A stretch of 53,408 nucleotides of DNA, from NCBI RefSeq assembly GCF_000799075.1, contig NZ_JTLI01000034.1, positions 1 through 53,408 on the forward strand, in the 5' to 3' direction. The DNA comes from Cetobacterium sp. ZOR0034. Its GTDB lineage: Bacteria; Fusobacteriota; Fusobacteriia; Fusobacteriales; Fusobacteriaceae. This document shows, in pieces, positions 1 to 8,093 of the stretch. The position numbers were made by a program, and so were the translations under genes. Every line of letters starts with the position of its first letter. The first letter of the stretch is position 1. The notes under the pieces were generated by a model. That model searched no databases. It was not told the DNA's origin and saw only the letters and a program-made list of their open reading frames with translations.

Positions 1-81
1 TATTTCAAATCGAAAATCTTTATCCCTTTTTAAGGAATTGGACCTATTTTTCATCTTTAGTTAACAGATTCTTTATTTTTA
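1..81. other. window edge, no gene seen
   Basis: AT-rich sequence downstream of the leftward operon. I see no convincing ORF, hairpin terminator or RNA gene in these bases. The only nearby landmark is the stop codon of the dehydrogenase gene at 82-84. Confidence 0.5.
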
Positions 82-1029
82 TTAATTTACTTTATTTACA
101 CTCTCCCCAGAAAAATAAAGTTTTAAGTTATTTATTGCTATTTTTAACAATCTTTCTCTTGATTCTTTTGGTGCCCAAGCTATGTGAGGTGTTATTATGC
201 AGTTTTTAGCTTTCAAAAGAATATTCTCATCTAAAATAGGTTCTGTTGAAGCAACATCTGCAGCATAATATCCTATTTTCCCATTTTCTAAATACTTATA
301 CACATCACTTTCTTTAGCTAACTCTCCTCTTGAAGTATTAATTAAAATAACTCCATTCTTCATCTTCAAGATATTTTCCTCACGTATAAGTTCTTTAGTT
401 TGAATTGTTAATGGACAATGAAACGTTATTATATCCGATCTCTTTAGTAATTCATCTAACTCTACTCGATATTTTTCTGAATCTTTATTTGAATATCGGT
501 CATAAACTAAAACATTCATTCCAAAAGCCTTAGCTATAGGAATATTTTCTTTCCCTATATTCCCAGCTCCAACAATCCCTAAAGTTTTTCCCTCTAATTC
601 GATTAAAGGATAGTCCCAAAAACAAAAATCTTTTCTTTTTTGCCATTCCCCAGATTTTACCTTCAAACTATGATCCCAAACATGATGAGCTATCTCTAAT
701 ATTAATGCAAATACAAATTGAACAACAGCCTTTCTACTATACCCAGGTGTATTTGTTACCACAATCCCTTTTTCTCTTGCATACTCTACATCAACAATGT
801 TATATCCAGCTGCTAAAACACCTATATATTTTAAATTTTTACAAGAATCTATAACAGATTTATCTATTCTAGTTTTATTTGTAAATATAATTTTACTGTC
901 CCCTATTCTTTCTAAAACTTCCTCAGGAGAAGTTCTGTCATAAATAACAACCTCTCCCAAAGTTTTCAATTCATCCCAACATAAGTCACCAGGATTCAGT
1001 GTATACCCATCTAAAACAACTATTTTCAT
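82..1029 (-). CDS. D-isomer-specific 2-hydroxyacid dehydrogenase
   Basis: A 315-residue NAD-dependent D-2-hydroxyacid dehydrogenase, close to the glycerate/hydroxypyruvate reductase-like branch in length. The Rossmann motif GAGNIG is at residues 154-159, with Asp177 ending the next strand (NAD preference). The catalytic triad is visible: Arg234 in NTSRGE, Glu263 in STEPI and His282 in PHIAW. The ATG is preceded by AAAAGGAG. It is the last gene of a leftward operon with an HMG-CoA-lyase-like enzyme, a carboxylate transporter and a class III CoA-transferase. Inference: it reduces or oxidises the 2-oxo/2-hydroxy acid released or consumed by that pathway. The substrate cannot be read from sequence; lactate, glycerate and 2-hydroxyglutarate-like acids are all possible. 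Confidence 0.88.
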   Translation of the reverse strand: MKIVVLDGYTLNPGDLCWDELKTLGEVVIYDRTSPEEVLERIGDSKIIFTNKTRIDKSVIDSCKNLKYIGVLAAGYNIVDVEYAREKGIVVTNTPGYSRKAVVQFVFALILEIAHHVWDHSLKVKSGEWQKRKDFCFWDYPLIELEGKTLGIVGAGNIGKENIPIAKAFGMNVLVYDRYSNKDSEKYRVELDELLKRSDIITFHCPLTIQTKELIREENILKMKNGVILINTSRGELAKESDVYKYLENGKIGYYAADVASTEPILDENILLKAKNCIITPHIAWAPKESRERLLKIAINNLKLYFSGESVNKVN

Positions 1030-1042
1030 ATATTAACTCCTT

Positions 1043-1951
1043 TTAAAAAACACATATTAAATCCTCATCTATATTTATGTGATGACCACTGTAAACTCCT
1101 GGAATTGTCTTTTTACACTCTTTGGCAACTTTAAGTAATTTTTTAAAATCAATTCCTGTATCTATATTCACTTTGTCTAGCATATAAACAAAATCTTCTG
1201 TTGATAAATTTCCAGATGCTCCTGGGGCAAACGGACATCCACCCATCCCTCCTATCGAAGCTTGAATGTGCTTAATTCCACTTTCTATTGCAACATAAGA
1301 GTTCAGCATCCCCATATTTCTTGTATCGTGAATATGTATATGAAACTCTATATTTGGAAACTTCTCTAATAAATTTTCTACAACATTTTTCACTTGAGTC
1401 GGATTTGCAACTCCAATTGTGTCACATAAATTTATTGTTGTTATTCCTATTTTTACAGCTTTTTCTACATATTTTTCAAGTTGCTCATAAGTAACCTCTC
1501 CATCAAATGGACATCCAAATACTGTAGCTGCGTCTAAATTTACATACATCTCTGGAAACTCTTCAATAATTTGTTTTAACTCTTCAAAAGATTCATCCAC
1601 ACTTCTATTTACATTGGCTTTATTATGTCCCTCCGAAACAGAAATTACATAAGTTATTTCTCTCAAGCCTATATCAAAAGCTCTCTTTGCTCCTCTATAA
1701 TTAGGAACCAACGCAAAAAATCTAATATCTTTATATTTCTCTAAAAAGTATTTAACAATCTCTTCAGCATCTTGCATTTGTGGTATATGTTTTGGAGAAA
1801 CAAAAGATGTTAGCTGCATTCTTCTCATTCCTGCATCTATTAATTTTTCAATTATCTCTTTCTTTTTATTTGTTGCTATAAATTCTGTTACATTTTGAAA
1901 TCCATCTCTCGGACCTATCTCTATTATCTCTACTTCATTTCTGTAATTCAT
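1043..1951 (-). CDS. HMG-CoA lyase-like enzyme (DRE-TIM family)
   Basis: A 302-residue TIM-barrel lyase of the hydroxymethylglutaryl-CoA lyase family, which cleaves 3-hydroxyacyl-CoA esters by retro-aldol chemistry. The N-terminal GPRDGFQN motif (residues 13-20) supplies the catalytic Arg15-Asp16. HIHIHD (204-209) supplies the metal-binding histidines. The loop GGCPFAPGASGN (237-248) carries the catalytic cysteine of true HMG-CoA lyases, so the active site looks complete. One difference is that the usual Glu after GLQN is Val here. The ATG at 1951 is preferred over an in-frame GTG at 1957 because it sits five bases after GGAGAG. Its neighbours include a class III CoA-transferase that could activate the free hydroxy-acid. 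HMG-CoA, citramalyl-CoA or a related branched hydroxyacyl-CoA are the likely substrates. Confidence 0.85.
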   Translation of the reverse strand: MNYRNEVEIIEIGPRDGFQNVTEFIATNKKKEIIEKLIDAGMRRMQLTSFVSPKHIPQMQDAEEIVKYFLEKYKDIRFFALVPNYRGAKRAFDIGLREITYVISVSEGHNKANVNRSVDESFEELKQIIEEFPEMYVNLDAATVFGCPFDGEVTYEQLEKYVEKAVKIGITTINLCDTIGVANPTQVKNVVENLLEKFPNIEFHIHIHDTRNMGMLNSYVAIESGIKHIQASIGGMGGCPFAPGASGNLSTEDFVYMLDKVNIDTGIDFKKLLKVAKECKKTIPGVYSGHHINIDEDLICVF

Positions 1952-1975
1952 TGTCACTCTCCCTAAATAAAAAAC

Positions 1976-3316
1976 TTAAAGTATTCCTAAAAAAATTCCG
2001 AATAATACCATCACAAAAGATATTATAAGTAGATATTTTAAGCTGAATTTTATATGATCTTTCAACTCTACTCCAGCTAAACCAATCGCTAAAAAAGTTG
2101 TTGGTACGCATGGATTTATTACTGTTCCAACGTTTTGTCCTATCAACATGGCTAACGCTATATTCTTTGGACTAATTCTGAAGTTTCCAACTGATTCTAT
2201 TACAACCGGAACAAACGAATAATAATATAAATCTGAACTGAAAGCGATTCCAATCGCACTTCCTAAACTTCCCAAAACTCTACCTATTTGAGGTAAGAGA
2301 ATTGTCGGAAATATATATATCAAAATATCTGCTAACGATTTAGTCATTCCACTTTCTTTAAATATTCCTAAAAATACTCCTGCTGCTAAAAATGTCCCCG
2401 CTGTGTTAAATGCTACAGCTGCATTTTTTTCTATGACTCTAACTTGATCCTTTCCATCGCTAAAATTCAACAATAAAGCCATACCGGTAGCAATTAAAAA
2501 TATAAAATAGCTAGGTATTTTTGAAAATCTAATCATTAACAATATCGTAATTACTGTTAGACAAAAATTTTTACCCCAAGATAACCAATTGATTTTGTAA
2601 ATATTACTTGACCCTTGACTTTCCTCATCTGCAACAGTTTTTAAACTCTCTATTCTTTTTTCTTTATTACCAAAATATATCGCAAATATAATTACCACAA
2701 GACTTCCAACTATTTGAAGTGGTAAAACCTCTTTCCACAACTCTTGAGGGGTTACCTCCACTCCAAAGCTTTGTAAAACTACAGAGGTTCTTATAACCGT
2801 TCCACCCCAAGGAATCATATTCCAAACTCCTGTTATTCCTCCAATTATTGTCAACATCGATAAAATATTCATTTTAAATTTTTTATAAATAGGTAACATA
2901 ACTGGAATAGTTACTAAATATGTTGTTGCTGTAGCTCCATCTAATTGACCCACAAGAGCAATCAATGCTGTTGAGATATAAATCAAAATTTTATTTTTTC
3001 CTGAATATTTAACTAAAAAACTTATTATTGGATCGAACAATCCTTTCTCATTCATAATTCCAAAATAAATTATAGAAAACATAAATAAAATAGCGTTATT
3101 CATTGTCAATTTAACACCGTTTGTTGCCCAATTGACAACTTCAACCACTTGATAGCTCTTGCTTCCTAAAGAGACAAAAGTATCTGTAAACAAAACTACT
3201 CCTAAAACAGCTATAAAAGGAAATATTATAAACGCTACAATTGGAGAAGTTTTATTTTTTAATAGGCAAATAGTCATTACTACTAACATCAAAAATGCAA
3301 CTATGGATAAAATCAT
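1976..3316 (-). CDS. CitMHS-family carboxylate transporter
   Basis: A 446-residue polytopic membrane protein with roughly 11-12 hydrophobic segments and CitMHS/ion-transporter-superfamily layout. There are conserved Gly/Pro-rich re-entrant regions around GQLDGATATTYLVTIP (about 123-138) and IGQNVGTVINPCVPTTFLAIG (about residues 391-411). The family imports citrate or similar di/tricarboxylates with cations. The ATG is well spaced from GAGGGG. It lies between the CoA-transferase and lyase genes, so it probably imports the hydroxy-carboxylate that the operon degrades. The specific substrate is unknown. Confidence 0.8.
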   Translation of the reverse strand: MILSIVAFLMLVVMTICLLKNKTSPIVAFIIFPFIAVLGVVLFTDTFVSLGSKSYQVVEVVNWATNGVKLTMNNAILFMFSIIYFGIMNEKGLFDPIISFLVKYSGKNKILIYISTALIALVGQLDGATATTYLVTIPVMLPIYKKFKMNILSMLTIIGGITGVWNMIPWGGTVIRTSVVLQSFGVEVTPQELWKEVLPLQIVGSLVVIIFAIYFGNKEKRIESLKTVADEESQGSSNIYKINWLSWGKNFCLTVITILLMIRFSKIPSYFIFLIATGMALLLNFSDGKDQVRVIEKNAAVAFNTAGTFLAAGVFLGIFKESGMTKSLADILIYIFPTILLPQIGRVLGSLGSAIGIAFSSDLYYYSFVPVVIESVGNFRISPKNIALAMLIGQNVGTVINPCVPTTFLAIGLAGVELKDHIKFSLKYLLIISFVMVLFGIFLGIL

Positions 3317-3331
3317 TTTTTTCCCCTCTTC

Positions 3332-4516
3332 TTAGAAAACTTTTTCTTCTTTCAGTTTTAAAATTGTCTCCTCATCTAATTTCAAAATATTTTTTAATAC
3401 TTCATCTAAATGTTCACCAAGAAGTGGAGCAGGCGTCTTTATTACAGCTGGTGTCTCACTAAACTTTAAATGATTTCCAGTTAGCTTCATTTTTCCAGCT
3501 ATCGGGTGTTCAACTTCAACAAACATCTCTCTTGATAATACATGCGGATCTGCTACAACTTTATCTATCGTATTTATCGGTGCCGCAGGGATTCCTTTTG
3601 CCAATAACTTTTCAACTGTTTCATCAATCTCTTTATCTTTTAACCAATTTTCAATTATAGGCTTCAACTGAGCATGATTTTCAACTCTTTTAGAATTTAT
3701 TACAAATCTTTCATCTGTTTTCAAATCTTCTCTTTTCATTATTTCAGTTAACAATCCAAAAAGTTTATCGTTTCCACAGCCGATTACTAAACTACCATCT
3801 TTCGCTTTAAATGAGTCATAAGGATATACAGATTCATATCTATTTCCTATTTTTTCTGGTATTTTCCCGCCAACTAAGTATATTTGTGTAATTATTTCCA
3901 TAGATGATATAACCGAATCCACTAAAGCAACATCGACTTTTTGTCCTATTCCTGTCTTATTCTTATGATTAAGTGCACCTAAAACTCCAATAGTAACACT
4001 TAATCCTGCTAAAACATCTGCCATAGCTGTTCCTGTTCTTGTTGGTTCTCCCCCTGGCCATCCTGTAGTACTCATCAATCCTCCAACAGCTTGCCCTATG
4101 ATGTCATATCCAGCTCTATTTTTATAAGGTCCTGTATGACCAAAGCCAGAAACACATCCATATACAATTCCAGGGTTTATTTTTTTTAAAGTTTCATACC
4201 CTAATCCTAACTTTTCCATTGTTCCAGGTCTAAAATTCTCTAACAAAATATCAGCATCTTTTAAAAGATCAAAAAATATTTGTTTTCCTTTTTCACTTTT
4301 TAAGTTTAAAGTTATTCCTTTTTTGTTTCTGTTTAAATTCATGTAATAAGCACTTTCTCCATTTACAAAAGGAGCAAAACTTCTACTATCATCCCCTTTC
4401 CCAGGAACCTCTATTTTTATTACTTCAGCTCCCATGTCAGCTAAAAGCATTCCACAATAAGGTCCTGCTAACACTCTTGTTAAATCTAAAACTCTAACTC
4501 CACTTAATGCACCCAT
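3332..4516 (-). CDS. class III (CaiB/BaiF) CoA-transferase
   Basis: A 394-residue family III CoA-transferase. The N-terminal part has the family hallmark LSGVRVLDLTRVLAGPY and ADMGAEVIKIE. The catalytic aspartate is Asp167 in GTAMADVLAGL. Length matches the family (about 390-430). It is the first gene of the leftward operon, with GGAGGTAATAA before the ATG. Family III enzymes exchange CoA between a donor such as succinyl-CoA and a carboxylic acid; members act on carnitine, formate/oxalate, citramalate and hydroxymethylglutarate. With an HMG-CoA-lyase-like gene downstream, activation of a 3-hydroxy dicarboxylate is the best guess. Confidence 0.85.
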   Translation of the reverse strand: MGALSGVRVLDLTRVLAGPYCGMLLADMGAEVIKIEVPGKGDDSRSFAPFVNGESAYYMNLNRNKKGITLNLKSEKGKQIFFDLLKDADILLENFRPGTMEKLGLGYETLKKINPGIVYGCVSGFGHTGPYKNRAGYDIIGQAVGGLMSTTGWPGGEPTRTGTAMADVLAGLSVTIGVLGALNHKNKTGIGQKVDVALVDSVISSMEIITQIYLVGGKIPEKIGNRYESVYPYDSFKAKDGSLVIGCGNDKLFGLLTEIMKREDLKTDERFVINSKRVENHAQLKPIIENWLKDKEIDETVEKLLAKGIPAAPINTIDKVVADPHVLSREMFVEVEHPIAGKMKLTGNHLKFSETPAVIKTPAPLLGEHLDEVLKNILKLDEETILKLKEEKVF

Positions 4517-4538
4517 TTATTACCTCCATTTTATTCTA

Positions 4539-4549
4539 GTCGACTAGTC
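4539..4549. promoter_or_regulatory. putative GntR operator near the catabolic operon start
   Basis: GTCGACTAGTC, inside overlapping perfect palindromes TAGTCGACTA and GACTAGTC. It lies just downstream of the -10 of the leftward operon promoter, at the expected transcription start. A related site is at 4606-4616. The position fits repression by the divergent GntR protein; binding is inferred. Confidence 0.55.
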
Positions 4550-4562
4550 GTCTTGATTTTAA

Positions 4563-4592
4563 TATATACTACATAACTGATTCTTTTGTCAA
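4563..4592 (-). promoter_or_regulatory. promoter of the CoA-transferase operon
   Basis: On the minus strand, TTGACA (4587-4592), an 18-nt spacer and TATATA (4563-4568), about 50 bases from the start codon at 4516. The putative operator follows directly. Confidence 0.55.
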
Positions 4593-4605
4593 ATTTTTTT
4601 TATTT

Positions 4606-4616
4606 GTTGACTAATC
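4606..4616. promoter_or_regulatory. second putative GntR operator
   Basis: GTTGACTAATC matches the 4539-4549 site at 9 of 11 positions and overlaps the -35 hexamer of the regulator promoter. This would allow autorepression. Confidence 0.45.
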
Positions 4617-4634
4617 ATAATTTTAGAATATACT
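4607..4634 (+). promoter_or_regulatory. promoter of the GntR regulator gene
   Basis: TTGACT (4607-4612), a 16-nt spacer and TATACT (4629-4634), 38 bases before the ATG at 4672, which has AAGGAG. Confidence 0.55.
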
Positions 4635-4671
4635 TTAAGTATAATAAATTTAATTTAAGGAGATCTTTCTT

Positions 4672-5370
4672 ATGAAATTACTAGAACCTGAGAAAAATGA
4701 AAGTATCAAGCAGAACATTTATAGGAATTTGAAATATAATATTATGTCATTAACATTAAAACCAGGAGAAAAAATAAGCGAAAGCGAATTACAAAAACTA
4801 TTTAATGCAAGCAAGTCTCCTATCAGAGAAGCCTTAGCTAAACTAAAAGAGGAAAATCTTATTGATGTTATCCCCCAAAAAGGAACTTTTATATCTAAAA
4901 TTAATCTAAAATTAGTTGAAAGTACACTATTTATAAGAAAAGTTGTCGAAAATGAAGTATTATTTTTAGCAAAAACTTCCAAAAAAGATAAATTAGAATT
5001 TATTAAAAATTTAGATAAAAATTTTTTGGAAATGAAATCAATTATTTCTATCTGCAAAAAACCCGAAAACCTTTTAAATCTATTTGATCTTGATAAAGAG
5101 TTCCATAAAATTATTTTTAACTTTATTGACAAAGCAGAAGTTTGGGATATAATTTCTTCTTCGAGCACACATTATGAAAGATTTAGAGTTCTTGAAACTC
5201 CTGAGCTAAATAACATTTTATTCATCTTAGAACAGCATCAAAGAATTATCGACCTACTAAAAGGTACAAATGATGATAATATATCTTCTATAAGGGATTT
5301 ACATGTAAAAAACTTTACAAACTCTTTCGAAAACCTAGTACAAAAATATCCAGATTATTTTTTAAAATAA
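4672..5370 (+). CDS. GntR-family (FCD-type) transcriptional regulator
   Basis: A 232-residue regulator. The N-terminal winged helix (about 12-78) has the GntR pattern LKPGEKISESELQ, SKSPIREALAKLKEENLI and PQKGTFIS. It is followed by an all-helical FCD ligand-binding domain (about 85-220). It diverges from the CoA-transferase/lyase operon. The shared 155-nt intergenic region holds two similar GTYGACTARTC sites, one over its own -35 and one at the operon start. Inference: it represses the operon and itself until the carboxylate substrate or its CoA ester binds the FCD domain. Two metal-binding histidines typical of many FCD domains (DKEFHKII, about residues 142-149) are partly present. Confidence 0.88.
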   Translation: MKLLEPEKNESIKQNIYRNLKYNIMSLTLKPGEKISESELQKLFNASKSPIREALAKLKEENLIDVIPQKGTFISKINLKLVESTLFIRKVVENEVLFLAKTSKKDKLEFIKNLDKNFLEMKSIISICKKPENLLNLFDLDKEFHKIIFNFIDKAEVWDIISSSSTHYERFRVLETPELNNILFILEQHQRIIDLLKGTNDDNISSIRDLHVKNFTNSFENLVQKYPDYFLK

Positions 5371-5375
5371 AAAAA

Positions 5376-5392
5376 GGAGCTAAATCAGCTCC
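5376..5392. terminator. bidirectional terminator
   Basis: Stem GGAGCT/AGCTCC with a 5-nt loop, an A-run on the left and a T-run on the right. It sits between the convergent GntR and transpeptidase genes and can serve both strands. Confidence 0.85.
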
Positions 5393-5404
5393 TTTTTTTA
5401 CTCT

Positions 5405-6574
5405 TTAAAAAACTATAACCATAACATTTTCATCTGGTCTTTGATCATTTGATTTTCTATTTACTTTTCCGTTGGTTATCCAGTCAAATAAAAATTTAAT
5501 ATGTGCCTCAGAATTTCTAATACATTTTCTAGTTCCTTCAACCGTTCCCAAAGTACCATCTTTCTGCTCTAAGAAAAAATCTCTATTTATATTTTCTTCA
5601 AAATCGATAGGGGTTCCATGAATATATCCTCCACCAGAAAATCTGATTGCATATTTCGCTAATCCAGCCAACCTTCCATACTGGTCAGTATAAAACATCT
5701 CGTATTTAGCTACCGGAACTATAAAATTTCCTTTTGGCGTTTCAAATCCTAAAGTACTTTCTAATCCAGTTTTATTTAAAGTATAAGATATTAGTTCCCA
5801 CTCTTCATTTTTATTTTTTTCAAATATTCCTTGATTTTCATTTTCTAAATCTATAACTATAACTTTTTTGAAATTTGAGTTAACCACGGGATTTCTTGAC
5901 AAAACCCTCTTATGAACTTTTAATGGTTTTTCTGGAATTGAAAAAACATTCACATATGCGTAGTCTCCCTCTAGCGATTCTATCGACATTAAGGATCTAT
6001 CAGGGATATATATTATTTCATCTCCATACATTCCCACAGCATTCTGATCTGCTGAAACTCCATATTTATCTTTCAATCGATTCATATTTTCATTTTTAGG
6101 ATTTGGAATATATGTATTCGTTGAAACTAACTCTTTACCTAATTTTGCTTCACTTTTAAGGAAGTTTGATAAATCTTCAACTTTTTTATTCATTTTTTCA
6201 AATCTAAATTTTCTTATCGAAACTAAATTAGCAGAAACATAACCTATTACACTTTCTCCTGTCGTAGTTTTTATGGAAACTTTATACCAGTCATTTTTTC
6301 CAACTTTTATTTTTTCTAAAACTTTCATTTTGGTATTATATGGTAATCTCATAATTTCTTGAGAATTAATTGATGAATCTTTTCTTATTGGAGCATCTAT
6401 TGTTTTTACAAATACATAGTTTAAAAACTCTGGTTCTGATTCATTATTTTTTATATTGACCTTTACACCAAGAGGTATTACTTCAGTGTATTTTTCTAAC
6501 ATAAGTTTTGATTCTGCATACAAAGTAGTCATAAAAAAAATATTGATTATTATAAGTTTTAAAATCTTAATCAT
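5405..6574 (-). CDS. secreted SH3 / L,D-transpeptidase (YkuD-like) protein
   Basis: 389 residues. An N-terminal signal peptide (about 1-20, ending LYA) is followed by an SH3b-like segment (about 55-118: PIRKDSS, KVLEKIKVGKNDWYKV, GYVSANLV). The C-terminal YkuD-like domain (about 236-389) contains YIHGTPID (His319) and the catalytic-type cysteine in GTRKCIRN (Cys351). The usual pattern is S/T-x-G-C-I/V-R; here Lys replaces the glycine before Cys, a departure worth noting. Likely role: periplasmic peptidoglycan cross-linking or lipoprotein attachment. It starts 16 nt after the peroxiredoxin gene with a poor ribosome site, so it may be translated after the upstream redox genes. Function beyond the fold is inferred. 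Confidence 0.75.
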   Translation of the reverse strand: MIKILKLIIINIFFMTTLYAESKLMLEKYTEVIPLGVKVNIKNNESEPEFLNYVFVKTIDAPIRKDSSINSQEIMRLPYNTKMKVLEKIKVGKNDWYKVSIKTTTGESVIGYVSANLVSIRKFRFEKMNKKVEDLSNFLKSEAKLGKELVSTNTYIPNPKNENMNRLKDKYGVSADQNAVGMYGDEIIYIPDRSLMSIESLEGDYAYVNVFSIPEKPLKVHKRVLSRNPVVNSNFKKVIVIDLENENQGIFEKNKNEEWELISYTLNKTGLESTLGFETPKGNFIVPVAKYEMFYTDQYGRLAGLAKYAIRFSGGGYIHGTPIDFEENINRDFFLEQKDGTLGTVEGTRKCIRNSEAHIKFLFDWITNGKVNRKSNDQRPDENVMVIVF

Positions 6575-6589
6575 TTTAACAACCCTAAA

Positions 6590-7231
6590 TTATAAGTTAA
6601 AAATCTCTAAATATTTTTCTATAACTTCTTTAGGTTCAGCTCTTTTAGTATAATCGGCATCTATATATGCATAAACAATTTCTCTAGAAGAATTAACTAT
6701 ATATGTAGCTGGTATTGGCAGTATTCTATCCTTATTTCCTTGTGATTCCTCTAAGTCAATTCCAAATCCTTTATATACCTCTTCTATTGTCTCAGTGATA
6801 TCAAATGCTAAGTTTAATTTTTTAGCAAGCTCATTATTAATATCTGAAAATACTTTAAAATTCAAGTTCGCTGTATCCACTGAACTATCTGGTTTTTCTG
6901 GAGATATTGCAATCATATTTACTTCTTTTTTATTTTGAAGTATTTTATTATAAGCTGCAAGCTCTAAATTACAATAAGGACACCATGTTCCTCTATAAAA
7001 ACTTATTATGCTTGGTTTATTGTCTAAGATTTTTACCAACTCAACCTCTTCACTTAAGCTATTAAGTAATTTCGAATTTTCAATTTTATCCCCAACATTA
7101 AACGCTCTTTTTTCTACATCTTCGTTTTTTAAGTTTTGTGTTGCCTTTAACATCTTCGTCAATGTTTCCGGGGCAACTCTCTCTTTTGTTGCTTCTCTTC
7201 TTTCAGCTAATTTTTTTTCAAGAATTTCCAT
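6590..7231 (-). CDS. AhpC/TSA-family peroxiredoxin-like protein
   Basis: 213 residues with a thioredoxin fold. The motif FYRGTWCPYCNLE carries Cys84-x2-Cys87, typical of the peroxiredoxin-like AhpC/TSA group with a CxxC site. It probably reduces peroxides or protein disulfides in the cytoplasm. The ATG at 7231 is preferred over an in-frame GTG at 7240, as AAAGGGG precedes it. The gene lies 14 nt after a small CxxC thioredoxin-like gene, its likely electron donor. Upstream is an HxlR regulator with an operator-like repeat, which suggests thiol or quinone stress control. Confidence 0.82.
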   Translation of the reverse strand: MEILEKKLAERREATKERVAPETLTKMLKATQNLKNEDVEKRAFNVGDKIENSKLLNSLSEEVELVKILDNKPSIISFYRGTWCPYCNLELAAYNKILQNKKEVNMIAISPEKPDSSVDTANLNFKVFSDINNELAKKLNLAFDITETIEEVYKGFGIDLEESQGNKDRILPIPATYIVNSSREIVYAYIDADYTKRAEPKEVIEKYLEIFNL

Positions 7232-7245
7232 TTCAATCACCCCTT

Positions 7246-7494
7246 TTATAACTCACAAGCTGTTTTTTTTGATTTATTTACAAATTCCTGAATTTTATCT
7301 GTTCCAACGTAACTCTTTACCCCATCAATTTTACAAACTGTTACCAATGTTGGAACTGCTCTTACTCCATATTTAATTCCTAACTCTTCATTCTCCTCTA
7401 TATCTTTAATTAGTAAATCAGAGGTATCTTTTAAAATTTCCTTTGCTGTTATACAGTGCTTACATGTTTTTGAAGTTAATAAAATTTTTTCCAT
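7246..7494 (-). CDS. small thioredoxin/glutaredoxin-like protein
   Basis: 82 residues, glutaredoxin-sized. The active site is SKTCKHCITAKEIL (C-x2-C near the N-terminus) and the cis-Pro region is GVRAVPTLV. No signal peptide. RBS TAGGAGG precedes the ATG. It is immediately upstream of the peroxiredoxin gene, so it likely recycles that enzyme. An HxlR-type 6-6-6 inverted repeat lies upstream at 7562-7579. Confidence 0.82.
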   Translation of the reverse strand: MEKILLTSKTCKHCITAKEILKDTSDLLIKDIEENEELGIKYGVRAVPTLVTVCKIDGVKSYVGTDKIQEFVNKSKKTACEL

Positions 7495-7561
7495 TTTTTG
7501 CCTCCTAAGATTTAAATTTGTTATGCTCTTAGGATAATATAAAAAAAAATTAAAAACAACT

Positions 7562-7579
7562 AGTCACTATTTTGTTACC
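7562..7579. promoter_or_regulatory. putative HxlR operator upstream of the redox operon
   Basis: AGTCAC-N6-GTTACC, an imperfect version of the perfect AGTTAC-N6-GTAACT repeat at 8020-8037. It lies between the HxlR gene and the thioredoxin-like/peroxiredoxin genes. Repeat and spacer match those of other HxlR-family sites. Regulation is inferred. Confidence 0.45.
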
Positions 7580-7589
7580 TAGTTACAAT

Positions 7590-7919
7590 TTAGTTTCTAC
7601 TTATATTTTCTTCAAATTTACAACCGAAAGCTTTCATGTCTACTAAAATTGGTAAAAGTTCGCTTCCACACTCAGTTAAATAGTAATATGATTCAACACT
7701 ATTTTCTTTATAAACCTTTCTATTCTCAACAATTTTATGTAAAATAAGAAGATTTAATTGTTCAATAAGAATTTTTTTGCTACATCCCAAAACTCTTTGT
7801 AATTCCCCTAATCTCATCTCTCCATCTCTTAATTTAAAAAGTATAGTAGGAATCCATTTTTTGCCTAGAATTAGTGCTGTTAATTCAACAGGACAGTGAT
7901 CTATTTTTTTTATTTCCAT
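7590..7919 (-). CDS. HxlR-family winged-helix regulator
   Basis: 109 residues, standard for HxlR. An N-terminal cysteine (DHCPVELTALILGKKW, Cys9) is in the position used for thiol sensing by this family. The winged helix follows: LRDGEMRLGELQRVLGCSKKIL, and YYLTECGSELLPIL near the C-terminus. RBS GAGGGGAG. It is flanked by redox genes, with operator-like repeats on both sides of the gene (7562-7579 and 8020-8037). Likely a redox or electrophile-responsive regulator of the neighbouring thioredoxin/peroxiredoxin and FMN-protein genes. Confidence 0.88.
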   Translation of the reverse strand: MEIKKIDHCPVELTALILGKKWIPTILFKLRDGEMRLGELQRVLGCSKKILIEQLNLLILHKIVENRKVYKENSVESYYYLTECGSELLPILVDMKAFGCKFEENISRN

Positions 7920-8019
7920 AAAATCTCCCCTCTTGCATCTTAATATTTTTTATTAAATTACTCTAATATTATCCTCATTATAGCCATATATCTCAAGTCT
8001 GTCAAAAATAATTTCGAAC

Positions 8020-8037
8020 AGTTACAAAAAAGTAACT
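8020..8037. promoter_or_regulatory. putative HxlR operator (perfect inverted repeat)
   Basis: AGTTAC-AAAAAA-GTAACT, a perfect 6-6-6 palindrome in the divergent region between an HxlR gene and the FMN-binding protein gene. The following ACTAGTTTAC repeats the half-site loosely. Confidence 0.55.
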
Positions 8038-8093
8038 AGTTTACATTGTTTCTTAATTTGTGATATGGTAGAATCAAAAAGGAGTTGAGCTTT

